Source: Semisulcospira habei
Taxonomy: Eukaryota > Mollusca > Gastropoda > Semisulcospiridae
Direction: 5' to 3'
DNA: 64,000 bases
Assembly: GCA_036245525.1 (NCBI GenBank)
Contig: BTPG01000007.1
Location: 127,258,053-127,322,052 of the forward strand
Shown here piece after piece: positions 43,745-52,145 of this stretch (position 1 is its first letter; each line of letters starts with the position of its first letter). The position numbers were made by a program, and so were the translations under genes. The notes under the pieces are model-generated. The model had not been told where the DNA came from and did not search any database. It was given only the letters and a program-made list of their open reading frames with translations.

Positions 43745-43775
43745 ATACAAGCCTCACCTGGTTTAGGCGCGCCAT
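29260..43775 (-). CDS. Host secreted BRICHOS-like protein with 8-Cys tail (six exons)
   Basis: Six exons joined by canonical GT/AG sites give one open frame of about 225 residues: 43,758-43,775; 41,308-41,382; 40,094-40,228; 34,628-34,744; 33,614-33,743; 29,260-29,462. Phases are 0,0,0,0,1. The joined start MARLNQ + [13 protein letters not shown] is a signal peptide. The middle ([15 protein letters not shown] .. SIIIKDYGK .. [15 protein letters not shown] .. [11 protein letters not shown]) resembles the BRICHOS pattern of an Asp and two conserved Cys with a CYV strand. The last exon encodes about 66 residues with eight cysteines and [19 protein letters not shown] proproteins often carry a Cys-rich C-terminal peptide; here that is inference. 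Introns of 1.1-5.3 kb are packed with transposons. The 5' UTR is not resolved; an alternative in-intron ATG (41,403) was considered less likely. Confidence 0.75.
29526..29664. repeat. Hairpin family 3 element with internal duplication
   Basis: CCCAATGCG..GCGCATTGGG ends. The interior contains the segment GACGTCGGCCTCCGTTGGCC twice, then its complement (GGCCAACGG..GGCCGACGT). CpG-rich; lies in intron 5 of the host gene. Confidence 0.75.
29702..29860 (-). mobile_element. tRNA-derived SINE with 10-bp target duplication
   Basis: Flanked by CATAAGCACA at 29,692-29,701 and 29,861-29,870. On the minus strand the head contains GGTGGTAGAGCG (A box) and TGTTTCAAATCC (B box), like a tRNA gene. The tail is A/T-rich. 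Pol III promoter boxes plus the duplication make this a SINE insertion in intron 5. Confidence 0.8.
30380..30612 (-). mobile_element. tRNA-like SINE
   Basis: On the minus strand TAGCTCAAGCGGTTAAGCG (A box) and GTGGGTTCGAATCCC (B box) with a long variable region resemble a class II tRNA. The downstream body includes GCATGTCCGTTGTAAAGTCC. No clean acceptor stem or intact tRNA fold is seen, so it is a SINE rather than a tRNA gene. The limits are approximate. Confidence 0.55.
30882..31362. mobile_element. Foldback element, family 5 copy 1
   Basis: The left end (ATAGGCCGTTTGACC.. TGCCTATTGACCTAATA) is the inverse of the right end (..CAACTGGCCCTGAATGATAC .. CCAATGTCAAACGACATAT). Related to 40,318-40,882. 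No ORF. TA at both borders suggests a Tc1/mariner-type MITE. Confidence 0.55.
31366..31577. mobile_element. Hairpin family 1 element
   Basis: Bounded by TTAACTCTTTTAGCCCTAA and GGGGCTAAATGGGTTAA, with central inverted arms around GGCGCC near 31,493. Confidence 0.7.
31897..32110. mobile_element. Hairpin family 1 element, near-perfect
   Basis: Terminal TTTAACTCATTCTACCCC and its complement; the central inverted repeat is nearly identical to the copy at 1,698-1,912 in opposite orientation. High identity suggests recent movement. Confidence 0.8.
32380..32426. repeat. Hairpin family 3 fragment
   Basis: Half element with GCCGACGTCGGCCCGATGGC and TTTGCGC. Confidence 0.6.
32791..32874. repeat. Hairpin family 3 element
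   Basis: Starts CAAATGCGCAAAAGGCCATC and ends GATGGCCTTTTGCGCATTGG. The interior has GTGCGCGGGCCAACGGCGG. Confidence 0.7.
32992..33202. mobile_element. Hairpin family 1 element
   Basis: Central arms (GATAGTTCAAGGGTTGTGCC and complement) around a GGTGCTCATAGGCGCC loop; outer part CTCCGACACGCC. Lies in intron 5 just downstream of exon 5. Confidence 0.7.
33614..33743 (-). CDS. Host gene exon 5
   Basis: Acceptor GCGTGCAG; donor GTGAGTG. 43 codons plus one base ([20 protein letters not shown] .. [19 protein letters not shown]). Confidence 0.75.
33780..33950 (+). mobile_element. SINE with (TAAC)n tail
   Basis: Ends GAGATGGCTTTAGTCGACTG, GGCGTTAAACCCC and then AATAACTAACTAACTA. Its 3' end matches the fragment in the Polinton coiled-coil gene (11,580-11,640). 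A second partial copy of its body lies at about 34,556-34,610. Confidence 0.7.
34388..34548. mobile_element. Hairpin family 1 element (rearranged)
   Basis: GGTGCCAGAATAGCTTGGCG occurs twice (about 34,432 and 34,461), then the inverse arm. One arm is partly duplicated. Confidence 0.6.
34628..34744 (-). CDS. Host gene exon 4
   Basis: Acceptor CGTGACAG; donor GTGAGA. 39 codons ([20 protein letters not shown] ..), carrying the CYV motif. Confidence 0.75.
34943..35012. repeat. Hairpin family 2 element
   Basis: CTTTGGCTGTCGGTAGCGGC..GTCGCGACAAAAACCGCTACCG forms a hairpin with a short loop. Related to 39,870-39,963. The rest of 35,013-35,735 shows no gene. Confidence 0.65.
35737..35790. repeat. 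(GA)n microsatellite / LINE 3' tail
   Basis: (GA)n abuts ATGAAATGAAATTAAAATTTATTTCTC, which on the minus strand reads like a LINE 3' end (AATAAATTTTAATTTCATTTCATC) with a (TC)n tail. Confidence 0.6.
35830..38745 (+). repeat. 378-bp tandem-repeat family, copy array 1 (split by a LINE)
   Basis: A left partial unit at 35,830-35,943 ends ACCACATATA. The rest of the unit resumes at 38,093 (CATATAGTAGTGCACCTTCG), and a further full unit occupies about 38,361-38,745. CATATA at both junctions marks the LINE insertion between them. Array 1 itself lies inside LINE fragment 2. Confidence 0.7.
35944..38097 (-). mobile_element. LINE insertion (fragment 1) with C-terminal RT domain
   Basis: The 3' end at 35,944 shows AATAAAGTATTATTG and a (TATTG)n tail on the minus strand. 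The 5' part from 38,097 encodes [20 protein letters not shown] and the 37,388-38,035 frame ([20 protein letters not shown] .. [20 protein letters not shown]), typical of the thumb/C-terminal region of Rex1/CR1-type reverse transcriptases. A (TTA)n stretch lies at 37,400-37,431. The part from 35,985 to 37,240 may be a further nested insertion of unknown type, because the LINE 3' UTR would otherwise be unusually long. Confidence 0.7.
38746..39869 (-). mobile_element. LINE fragment 2 (reverse transcriptase core), decayed
   Basis: On the minus strand, pieces in three frames cover RT motifs: [20 protein letters not shown] (39,541-39,759), [13 protein letters not shown] (motif A) and [20 protein letters not shown] with KLFADNTS, where the second catalytic Asp of the usual FADD box reads Asn. 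It is broken again by array 1 after HFDYADVI (38,746). Not functional. Confidence 0.8.
39870..39963. mobile_element. Hairpin family 2 element
   Basis: Starts TTTAACCCCTTGGCTGTAG and ends CGACACGCAAAGGGTTAA. The arms CGGGGTTTGTCGCGATGA and TCATCGAGACAAAAAACCGC pair around a short loop. TTAA at both ends may be a target duplication. Confidence 0.7.
39964..40080. repeat. Homopolymer and (AAAT)n/(AT)n tract
   Basis: Poly(C), poly(A), (AAAT)n, (AT)n and poly(T) directly beside exon 3. Confidence 0.85.
40094..40228 (-). CDS. Host gene exon 3
   Basis: Acceptor TTTAATTTCAG; donor GTCAGT. 45 codons ([20 protein letters not shown] .. IIIKDYGK), phase 0 at both ends. Confidence 0.75.
40318..40882. mobile_element. 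Foldback element, family 5 copy 2
   Basis: About 110-bp inverted ends: TAGGTCGTTTGGCATCGGAG.. and ..CTCCGATGTCAAACGGCCTA. The interior includes GAAAATGGATC-type sequence shared with 30,882-31,362. TA borders. Confidence 0.6.
40885..41095. repeat. Degenerate minisatellite of ATCGACAGTCCTACG units
   Basis: Short motifs of the form TATCGACAGTCCTACGT recur about ten times in two larger blocks. Non-coding. Confidence 0.6.
41205..41282. repeat. Hairpin family 2 relative
   Basis: CGCTGTCGGCAGTCGATTTTGTCGCGATGA pairs with TATCGCGACAAAACC and lies 26 bp from exon 2 in intron 2. Sequence is diverged. Confidence 0.5.
41308..41382 (-). CDS. Host gene exon 2
   Basis: Acceptor TTTCCCGTGCAG at 41,383; donor GTATTC at 41,307. 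25 codons, beginning [20 protein letters not shown], complete the signal peptide; cleavage probably after ALC. Confidence 0.7.
41573..41757. mobile_element. Hairpin family 1 element
   Basis: Arms GGTAGTGCCAAATTATCTTG and CAAGCTAATCTGGCACTAAC around GGGGCCATCAGGCGC; ends CCCCGACGCACGAC and the GTGGTTAAATAGATTAAA side. Intron 1. Confidence 0.65.
42140..42543. repeat. (TG)n/(TGCG)n microsatellite
   Basis: About 400 bp of TG and TGCG repeats in intron 1. Long Cys/Val-rich frames here are artefacts. Confidence 0.95.
42544..43757. other. Intron 1 region: C-rich tracts, hairpin family 3, (ATG)n
   Basis: Poly(C)-rich stretches at 42,858-42,955 and 43,025-43,050. A large, partly duplicated hairpin family 3 relative lies at about 43,360-43,590 (GCCGCCGTGGGCCCGAGGAC.., GTCGTGCGCGGGCCCACTG). 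An (ATG)n run lies at 43,682-43,742. No coding sequence. Confidence 0.6.
43758..43775 (-). CDS. Host gene exon 1 (coding part)
   Basis: ATG GCG CGC CTA AAC CAG, then donor GTGAGG (43,757 downward). Encodes MARLNQ, the start of the signal peptide. An AG at the upstream ..CTTTTTCAG leaves open a further 5' exon. Confidence 0.6.
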
Positions 43776-45149
43776 TCTGTTGCATACGAAGCTGACAGTG
43801 TTGTTCTGAAAAAGTGAATCATGTCCCCACCAGTGTCACGTGGTCACGATCAAGTGGGGATTAGGGATAGCGTATCATTGTCGGCTGTATTGCGCTGCAT
43901 CGCCATCTCGGGCAATACACCCATTCGGAATCTCGGGCTAGTAATTCATGCTGGGGCGGGGTTTGTACCAAACAGACTCAGAGGGCTCGTGTTTTCAAAA
44001 CACTTTCGGAAAACTCGGGCATTCAGCTTTACTACCTCCTGTTTAAATCAGCCCCCCCCCCCCCTCCTCCGCACCACCCCCTCCCGCTTAAATCTTACCC
44101 GATATTGTGTCGCATCAAGGTGTGTTTCTTTATTATCTTTTCTTAAAGCCATACTCGACCTATGAAAGTCGTTTCGTGAGAACTGACTATCTGACAAAGA
44201 TTTCCGACCGAGGTCGTTTGCGTTCGTAAGGCGGTATACACAGTCTGGCGGTGACATCAATAACGAAACAGGTTAACGAAACGCATTTCGTTTGTATTCT
44301 TCGTCTGCCTATCAACGATACTTATATCTATTGTCAGTCCATTCTCCTACGTACTTGGCACGTTTTCCATCACATTACCCGTTTTGAGAATTGTCAAGAA
44401 TTCAAGTTATCTCAATGATCCCCTACTCTTTGTAAGCGCTATACATTTTTTTCTAAATTACAGTAACTTACTTGTAGTGATCCTGCTGGCAGTCCTGAAG
44501 AGGTTGCTGGCTGTAGAATCCGTGATGAACACCCAGTATATATATACTGTTACAGGTGTGAAAGAGCTACGCCCACGTAAGTGATGTATTGTTCTGGCCA
44601 CACAATCTGCCGACACCCCCAGAGTGCTGGTCCTTGATTGGTGCTGGGCAGGTGACAGGCCGGGTGTTAGGCGCGTAACAAGGCGGGCGTGAGGTTCTGA
44701 TTTGTGAAGGGCCGTTAATATGGTGCACTTGATGGCTGTTGAGCAAGTAATGTGGCGTGTTTTCCATGTTGACTGTCGTCACGTCGCTAATTTACACGTC
44801 ACGTCCGGGCCTCACACCTCGGTCTTGCAGTCGGCCCGCGCGCGCGCGGGCCGACTACAGACTAGGTCTGTCCAGTGACCTGTTGCGTACTGGTTATTTC
44901 TCCCCCTCCCCCTGTGTTTTAGTTAATAACCCTTTTTATCCTGATACAATATTGCTTGAAGTTAATTTGACTATGATACTTCAAGGGTGGTGTGTGATGT
45001 TGTTATCTTGAGTGTAACTTCTTGTGTTATGATGCCCTCGCTCCGTTCCCGAGCGCGCGCGCACGAGCGGGCGTGTGTGGGCGTGGGCGTGGGTGTGGGT
45101 GTGCCTGCGTGAGTGTGATTTACTGATGGTATGCAGGAAAGCAATTTCT
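43776..45149. other. Upstream of host gene exon 1
   Basis: No ORF supported. Contains a CpG-rich palindrome (GCAGTCGGCCCGCGCGCGCG.. at about 44,828) and a fragment of hairpin family 1 near 44,960-45,000. It may hold the promoter of the host gene, but no element can be named with confidence. Confidence 0.35.
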
Positions 45150-45540
45150 ACAAGAAGAAACAAGATGGGATGAACCATAACCCACAAAGTCCCTTCTATA
45201 TGACAGCTGTCTTGGCCTGTCAAGGGTCTCCATCTTCTGTCTTTGACTTGATTCCGATGTTGAAATATCTCCTTTTGAAAAAGCCTCGCAGATGTGCCAA
45301 TGCGTCAAAGTGAACTCTATAAGGGGCACGCGCAGTGCATACACGCCATTGGTTTGTCAAACGTCATTTGTCATGACGTATTTTTTGTTTTTACGTAATT
45401 TTATATTTAACGTGATATGAGTTTCGCTTTCGCTTCAAGACTTGCGAAAATGGTGACAAAACTAGAATTTCACGGTACGATTTCAGTCTTTCTATAATTT
45501 GTATTAAATCAAGTTGACTTTACTTAGCTACATGCTATTG
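45150..45540. repeat. 385-bp dispersed repeat, copy 1
   Basis: Closely matches 63,460-63,840 (AACAAGATGGGAT..ACCCACAAAGTCCCTTCTAT .. ACGTCATTTGTCATGACGT .. GTTGACTTTAC). Contains the short palindrome ACGTCATTTGTCATGACGT. It ends just before the ISL2EU coding region, so it may be part of that transposon's left end. Confidence 0.7.
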
Positions 45541-45655
45541 GGCAAAACGCGAACTAAGAGTTGGTTAGAGTAGCGTCCCCTACCTTAGTCCTTAGCGGAG
45601 CTTCCCGGCGAATTCATGTCTTGTATTGTCAAATAATTAAAGAACTGCTTGTAAA

Positions 45656-48242
45656 ATGGTGTCTAAAGTAACAGATTTGCAAACTTACGCCTCTAAATTA
45701 TTGCCTGAAGCTAAATTGCGATATTTCCGAAAGTTAATAGACGTTGATGGAGTTGACCCTTACGATATTCCAAAGTCTTCATGGTCAAATTCGGTCGAAG
45801 ATTTTCCTGCTGTAGATTATGCAGCCATTGTAAATTACTTCGTGTTGGGCTGTTCTGCTTACACTTGTGAAGATTTCAAAGCCTACAAGAGTCTTCAGGC
45901 TTACAAGTTATTTGTGTCAGGCTGGGTCAGGGACATACACACCTTCAAACCAGATGGATGTGCAAATGTTATTGTAACGGCAAAGGTCAGTATTATTCCA
46001 TTAACTATTAACTATAAAAATGATCATGCTTGACTTACTCTTTATAAGACTAAGTCTAGACCAGTGTCGTGACATAGTGTCAAAGTAGGCTACACGACCA
46101 GCCCAGTAATTTTATATTTTTTTTTTATTGAGGCCGAATTTGTCATTGTTTTTGTACAGATCATCTAGTTCATTTTATTTTGTTTTTCTTATAAAAAAGG
46201 ATACATTTAGGCCTACCTACCACCATCCACTATTAAGCTAGACATAGCAAAGAGGAATGGTCTTAGTCGGCTGACTACATTATTTAGGTTATGTGCTCTT
46301 TTACCACATTTTTGTTTAAACGTGTATAAAATAGTATCTATTTATTGGTATTGTATCTTTAATTCCCCACCTAGAGACTAGTTCAGTTTGTTCATATTTG
46401 GAAATTATGCAGGATTGATCGCTGCTGTATGAAAAAATAGGTATAACATACTATAAATATAATTCATTTTATCTGAGGCGACCCCAGGTGAGGGCATTGC
46501 TATCCTAGAATTTGACTAAGTACGCTGATAATTAATGCAGAGAAAACCCCCCAAAATACTTTTAGGCTTAGCCACCTAGGCACCTACATTATCTAAATAT
46601 TCCAATAATTAGGTCTAATATTTTTTATTTTAATGCGCTTGCAAGTTATGCATTCACAGCGTCTGAATGACAAGCCACTTGTTCCTTGGCTAATATGCAC
46701 AGCAGACGGAGCAATCATTACTGCCCACTGCACCTGTATGGCCGGAGTTCAGGGTGAGACCTGCACACATGCTGCAGCACTGTCATTTGCCTTGGATGCC
46801 CATTCTAGGGTAAAAGAAACTGCAACCTGCACAGGCGTAAAAGCTTATTGGAAAATACCAGGAAACGTAACTGGAGTTCTGCCTAAACCTGCTTATCAAA
46901 TAGATTTTACTTCTGCTGACCAGAGAAAGAAGAAACTTGATAAACTTATTGATAATGTTTCAGAGATGCCACACCCTAAAAGGGCATAAAGCCATTGGAC
47001 TGTGATGCAGAACCAACCCAAGAGGAGATGACAGATTTTTTTTCTAAGCTGAAACAGAGCAATAGGAATAGTAATCTACTCAAAGTAACCCCACAATACT
47101 GTAATGATTATAAGGTGGCAGTCCCATGTACACAATCTGATCAACTGAACTGCAGTCCATCACTTTCTTTGCCAGCTGACCTGAGAGATTTGAAACAGGA
47201 TGACTTAGTGGGGAAAAATCTTTAAAATGCCTGCAAGAGACTTGTTGCACTATTAAGATTAAAGTTCAACAGTTTGAGGCTGAGCTTATTGAACAATCCA
47301 CACAAGGACAATCTCAAAGTAAGCATTGGTTTTCTGTTGGAGCAGGACGAATTACAGCTTCCAATTTATATGCTGTATGTCACACAATTATTGACAAACC
47401 TGCCCCATCTCTTGTAAAAAAAGATCTGTTACCCAGATAAAGTCCTCTTTACCTCTGCTCAAACAAAATGGGGTAAAGAAAAAGAAAGTCAGGCAAAATA
47501 TATGTATCGTACTGTTTGTGAGAAAGAGCATGATAACATTGTCATTAGAGAATGTGGAATATTTGTTCCAACAGAGTACCCAATTATGGGTGCGACACCA
47601 GACGCCATGGTAAATTGTGCATACCATGGGAGTGGTTGTCTTGAAATTAAATGTCTTTATAAACAAAGAAAGCAGACAATAAAAGAGGCTATATCTTCCG
47701 ACGCTGCATTTTGCTTAGCTATTGTTAATGGCTTTATTGCATTGCGGGAGGATCATCCATACTACTCTCAGGTCCAAGCGCAGATCTTTCTCACAAAGTC
47801 AGCATATTGTGACTTTGCTGTGTGGACCACAGCTGACCTGGCCATTGTGAGGGTTTTCCCCAACCAGATATTTGGGGATGATTGTGTGATAAAGGCAACA
47901 GCTTTGTTTACAATGGCGATTCTACCAGAGCTAGTTCGTAAATGGCTGGTTCATGACCCTTCAGTTAATCAGAACAAAATTGCTGAGACACAAGAAGGGA
48001 AAGAATCAGATGCAGGTGCAGAGGGAGTCATTTTCTGTTTGTGTCGGAAGCAAGAATATGGGAAAATGATTGCCTGTGACAACAAAGGATGATGATGATG
48101 ATGATGATGAAACTTTATTTTTCAACGGTAAAAAGGATGCAAGATTGAGTGGTTTCATTTTGGCTGTGTAGGACTTAAAAGGAAACCAAAGGGTGTGTTG
48201 ATCTGTCCACCGTGCGGAGGTCAGAGCACACATGGATTTTAG
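45656..48242 (+). pseudogene. SWIM / YqaJ-nuclease / PHD protein of the transposon
   Basis: The N-terminal exon (45,656-45,988) encodes LQTYASKLLPEAKLRYFRKL and a helical segment, then a likely intron to about 46,640. The next exon has a SWIM zinc finger (AHCTCMAGVQGETCTHAAAL). Frameshifts at about 46,987, 47,222 and 47,420 separate further pieces. These include HWFSVGAGRITASNLYAVCH and a YqaJ-like exonuclease core with GATPDAMV and CLEIKC (Asp and Glu-x-Lys of the PD-(D/E)XK fold). The C-terminus is a PHD finger, FCLCRKQEYGKMIACDN.. then [19 protein letters not shown], split by a small insertion at 48,089-48,133. It would process DNA ends and read chromatin marks during transposition; the chromatin part is inference. 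No longer intact. Confidence 0.75.
48089..48133 (-). mobile_element. Short LINE 3'-end insertion in the PHD finger
   Basis: AAAGGATG flanks the insert (about 48,083 and 48,131). On the minus strand it reads TTACCGTTGAAAAATAAAG followed by (TCA)n, the same 3' terminal motif as the LINE at 54,830. About 45 bp inserted, disrupting the transposon gene. Confidence 0.75.
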
Positions 48243-48664
48243 TATCACACCTGCCCCCATCTTACGCCAGCCTCCTGTAATTTATTTCTGTGCCAAATTG
48301 TTAAGTGTAATTACAATAAACATTTACATTCATCACATTCTGTAAATTAACACTACAAAAAACCCCAAAAAGTTTTCACAACAATTTAATTTCAATTCAA
48401 TTCAATTGGTTTATTAAAAGTCTACACACAATCATCGTCCCATGCTCACATATTTTCACGTGATACTTTTAATAGTTAAAGAAATAACATAAAAAGGAAA
48501 GAATTACAACTCTAATAATAACATTCATTATATAGCATACAACATTAATTGCTGCCTTGTAACTTTTTTTTTATAACTTGAAGCAATTTACAATGCTGAA
48601 TTCATTATTAGTCTTTGCATCAATCACACAGTGGCTCAAAGGTCGCAAAGTAACAGGCTGATTT
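48243..48664. other. AT-rich spacer between the convergent transposon genes
   Basis: No ORF. Contains AATTTAATTTCAATTCAATTC and likely poly(A) signals for both genes (AATAAAC near 48,315). Confidence 0.5.
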
Positions 48665-49278
48665 TTAAATACCATTGCAGAGGTTGACAACTGCACAACC
48701 AACAGTGACAATCTTGTCTAATGTGGTAACCTCTTCACCTTCTCGATGAAAAAGCAGGTCTATTGGAATAGTGGTGTTCAAAATTGTAAATTTGTTTCTC
48801 AGAAGACCTATGATGCGTTCTACATGAATGCGCAGATGTGCCTGTTTTCTTGTTGACTCTATTTCTGCAGATGTCAGCTGACTTTTACCCTTAGTGAACG
48901 CTGGAATTTTAACCTCGGCTCCCTGCATTGCCACTAGTTCATGAATATCAAATCCTCTGTCTGCCAAAACAAGATCATTAGGTAGTAAATTATTTAAGTA
49001 TCCACTGCAATCAGTATTTTTTTTTTGTCAGTTGTCCTCCCACCCCAACCCTTGGATATAAATGAAATATGGCCCTGTGGTGTTATGGATATGAGATATT
49101 TAATGGTATTGTTGTGTTTGTAGTGTGAACAAGTCATAGCACTGGTGTCAGAACAGGAAGGCCTTTCAATGAATATTTCAAAACAGTCTATAATTGAAAC
49201 AACACGTTTCCATGGATAGACTAGAAATTGTTCATGCACACTTGCTCTAATGCACTGTCGCTCAGGCCAAAACACCAT
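48665..49278 (-). pseudogene. DDE transposase core (DDE_Tnp_4 type), frameshifted
   Basis: The first catalytic Asp is in [16 protein letters not shown], followed by [20 protein letters not shown] and GGRTTDKK. After an A10 run near 49,018 the frame shifts. The second piece (48,967 down) has LVLADRGFDIHELVA (second Asp) and HLRIHVERIIGLLRN (Glu). It ends VNLCNGI. The usual helix-turn-helix part between THAP domain and first Asp is not seen, so an internal deletion is likely. Confidence 0.8.
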
Positions 49279-49654
49279 GACTCCTTGCTTTAGTCAGTGG
49301 AATGAATCACTACATATTATTTTACTGGGAATTTAACAATCGAAGTAACTATGCCAAATTTAAAATAACAATCAGTTCTAATGTATTGAGTTACAATAAG
49401 TGAAAGCCAGTCAGCAAGCCTATATGATGATTGAAATATAGGTTTACACACTGACTGAGCAGCCTACTGCTGACTAGCTGTAGCCAGTAGGCGTGTATCT
49501 AAGTCCTAAGCAGTATGTACAGTACTGTCACAGTGTCAGTAGTCACACAAACTCAATCCAGTTATCCACAATTATCAAGGCCTGACTATTATGACTTAAA
49601 TTCAATGACTTAAATTTATTCTGATCTAAGTAAAATTTTATCTGAATAACTTAC

Positions 49655-49874
49655 CGTTCACAAAATGATCGGAACAAACGTGTTTTCTGGCCTTGGACTC
49701 GAAAGTTACTCTCTTCAGTTGCAGTTGTGCTATCCACTCTCTTCGTCGTCTTGTGGTCAATTCTTTCATTGATTCTCCCTTTTTATTTATTACATTGGAA
49801 ATAGAGTAGAACCGACGATCTGTCTCACGATCCGATCTGTTGTGACAAAACTTTACACAACACTTTTGAACCAT
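49655..49874 (-). pseudogene. THAP zinc-finger exon of the transposase
   Basis: Starts MVQKCCVKFCHNRSDRETDR (C-x4-C) and has KHVCSDHF (C-x2-H) about 60 residues later, the C2CH THAP pattern used to bind transposon ends. The exon ends at donor GTAAGT (49,654). No matching downstream exon up to the DDE core is clear. Confidence 0.75.
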
Positions 49875-49939
49875 TTTATTTGCCCCCAAATGCTAGTCGA
49901 TCTCTTCTCAAAACAAACACGGAAGTGACGAAAGGAAAC

Positions 49940-50741
49940 TGTGATGAAGCTCTATGCTCATGCATAGTGCTCATACATTAGGTTAAATACGGTACGGTTT
50001 TTGTTAATGGTTTGTTTTGCGCCGATAGTCCGTGGGGTCGTGGGCCACGTGAAATCTTTAAGACATGGTTAGCATGGGAGTTTTAGTGAGTACTGTTATA
50101 GTGAGTTCTAGGCGGAAGCTGTCTTGCAGAGCAGAAATACGCTAATACGGGCTTTCTTGTCAGAGAAATCAGATGTGTTTGAGATACCTAGCCCGTATTC
50201 CAAGACTCTGAAGCCTAGAATTCAGAGTGCTTGTAAAGAGTGGAACGACGGACGCCGAGACGTCAGTCACAGGTGGGACCTAACGTGAGGTCATCCCTCC
50301 AGCTCTTCACTCAGAGTGAGTCTGATCAGGACCAAGATACCCGGATCACAGCGAGAACTGCGCTACGGTGCGAGTACAAGGACGTCCGTGTTACAGACAG
50401 GACGACAGGAAAGAGCATACAACGGACTTGCACGCCTAGACGTGAGAAGGACCAACGTAACCAGGCAATAACATCAAACAGGTTGGAGACTGAGAACTAA
50501 CACCTAGCCTGGCGAGATATTGTGAATTGTGTGTGTGTGTGTGATGTTCGGATGTTTGTAGAGAAGTGTATATAGTTTGATAATCTTTTTGAACCGTTTA
50601 GTGTATAAAAGTTACTTTAGAAAGGGAGCCCGTGTGTTGAGTTTTACCGCATGAATGCGCCCGTCTGAGTCAGTGGCGGTGTATGCGTCTGTTGTGCGAG
50701 AGTCTGTGCGTACGGCTGTGGGCAAGTCTGCGTGCGTTACA
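49940..50741 (+). repeat. 5' LTR
   Basis: About 802 bp. Few differences from the 3' LTR (for example CATGCATAG vs CATGAATAG), so the insertion is relatively young. Confidence 0.9.
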
Positions 50742-50919
50742 GTGGTGACCCTGATTTTAGCGGTAGTTTAGAGTAGTGCGGGCGCTAGTGGGTAGCGATT
50801 GTAGGGTAAGGGTTGATATGAGCGTGGGTAGTTGATATTGTAGTGAATATTCTTTTACGTTTTGCCGTTGATTTGTATTTTTACGTTTTTAAGTTTTTGT
50901 GAAGTGGTTGTAGTATAGA

Positions 50920-52132
50920 TGGAGTCGGATCCAGTAGAGGCTTATATTAAACAAGGTGAGAGGCTAGGTCTTAAAGACGAGAAACTTTTTGATTACGTCG
51001 AGAAATGTAGGGATAGGGAGGATAGGACGTGAGAGAGAGAGAAATTCAGAAAGAAGAGAGAGTACTAAAAGAGAAAGAGTTAGAAGTTCAGAGGGTGAGG
51101 GACGAGAAAGAATTAGAAATTCGTAAACTTAGAGAGGAGAAAGAAAGAGTCTTAAAGGAGAAAGAGTTAGAAGCTCAGAGAGAGCGAGAGGAGAAAGAAA
51201 GAGTCTTTAAGGAGAAGGAATTAGAAGTACAGAGAGAAAGAGAAGAGAGAGCGTTTCAGAGAGAGAAAGATTAAAAGTCTCTAGCGTTTCAGAGAGAGAA
51301 GGACGAGAAGGAGCGAGCCTTGAGACAGAAAGAACTTGACGTTCAGAGAGAGAGGGAAGAAAGAGATAGAATCCTTAGGAAGGAGGAGCTAGAGTACCAG
51401 AGAGAGAAAGAAGAGAAGGATAGAGAGAGAGAAGAGAGAGATAGGGATGTGCAACTACAGTTAGCTCGGGATGCGGGGTCTAGAGCAGCTCCAGATAGTG
51501 ATTTGGTAGGCCGGGGCATCTGTACTTTTCCTAGACTGCCAATGTTTAAGGAGTCTGTGGACTCCATTGACGCTTTTTTGTGTCGGTTCGAGGCTCACGC
51601 GCGAATGTTGAGTTGGCCACCTGCCAACTGGCCCGTTTTGCTTTCGTCTGTGCTAGAGGGTCAGGCCTTGAGTCTTTACCATAGCTTGAACGTTTCGGGG
51701 AACATAGATTACGAGACTTTGAAGGAGTGTCTCTTACAGCAGTTCCAGTGTAGTGCGGAGGGTTTTAGAGAACGCTTGAGAGCTTGTCGGCCAGAGACGG
51801 GGGAATCGTTTGTGTCGTTTGACAGGCGATTGTCCCATTTGCTCGTACGTTGGGTCGAGCTGTCCAAGATCGACCACACGTACGAGGCATTATTCGATCT
51901 CGTGTTGGCGGAACAGTTCTTTGGTAGCGTTTCCAAGGATCTAGCGGTATTCTTGAGGGAGCGTAGCCTCAAGCGTACAGATGAGTTAGTGCAGAACGCG
52001 GAGGCTTTTCGGATGGCGCATCCTACGAAAAACCTCGCGCGTAGGACCGAGACACCGCCAGTCGGGTTGGTCGCTGCTAACGACTGCGGGTTACCGAGGC
52101 GTCAATACTTTACGTGGAGCCCAGCTGGTTAA
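50920..52132 (+). pseudogene. gag: Gag with coiled coil and SCAN-like capsid domain
   Basis: ATG at 50,920 opens MESDPVEAYIKQGERLGLKD but meets TGA at about 51,030. A highly charged coiled-coil region follows in a shifted frame (EREEKERVLKEKELEAQRER), again interrupted near 51,272. From 51,320 an open frame continues the coil and then a capsid-like domain. That domain contains LPMFKESVDSIDAFLCRFEA and FRERLRACRPETGESFVSFD, followed by WVELSKIDHTYEALFDLVLA and FLRERSLKRTDELVQ. This resembles the SCAN-type helical dimer region of Gmr1-like gypsy Gag. It stops at 52,130. Confidence 0.7.
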
Positions 52133-52145
52133 CGGTAAAGGTACT

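Larger units (their letters stand above)
45541..49935. mobile_element. ISL2EU/PHIS-type DNA transposon, decayed
   Basis: Two convergent genes, a SWIM-YqaJ-PHD nuclease protein (plus) and a THAP-DDE transposase (minus), match the gene pair I know for ISL2EU transposons. I could not define terminal repeats; the right end is near the LTR insertion at 49,940. Both genes have frameshifts, mostly in A-runs. Confidence 0.7.

Noticed and set aside
50240..50500. 86-codon frame in the LTR
   Set aside because: It is repeated only because both LTRs carry it (53,551-53,811); no recognisable protein.
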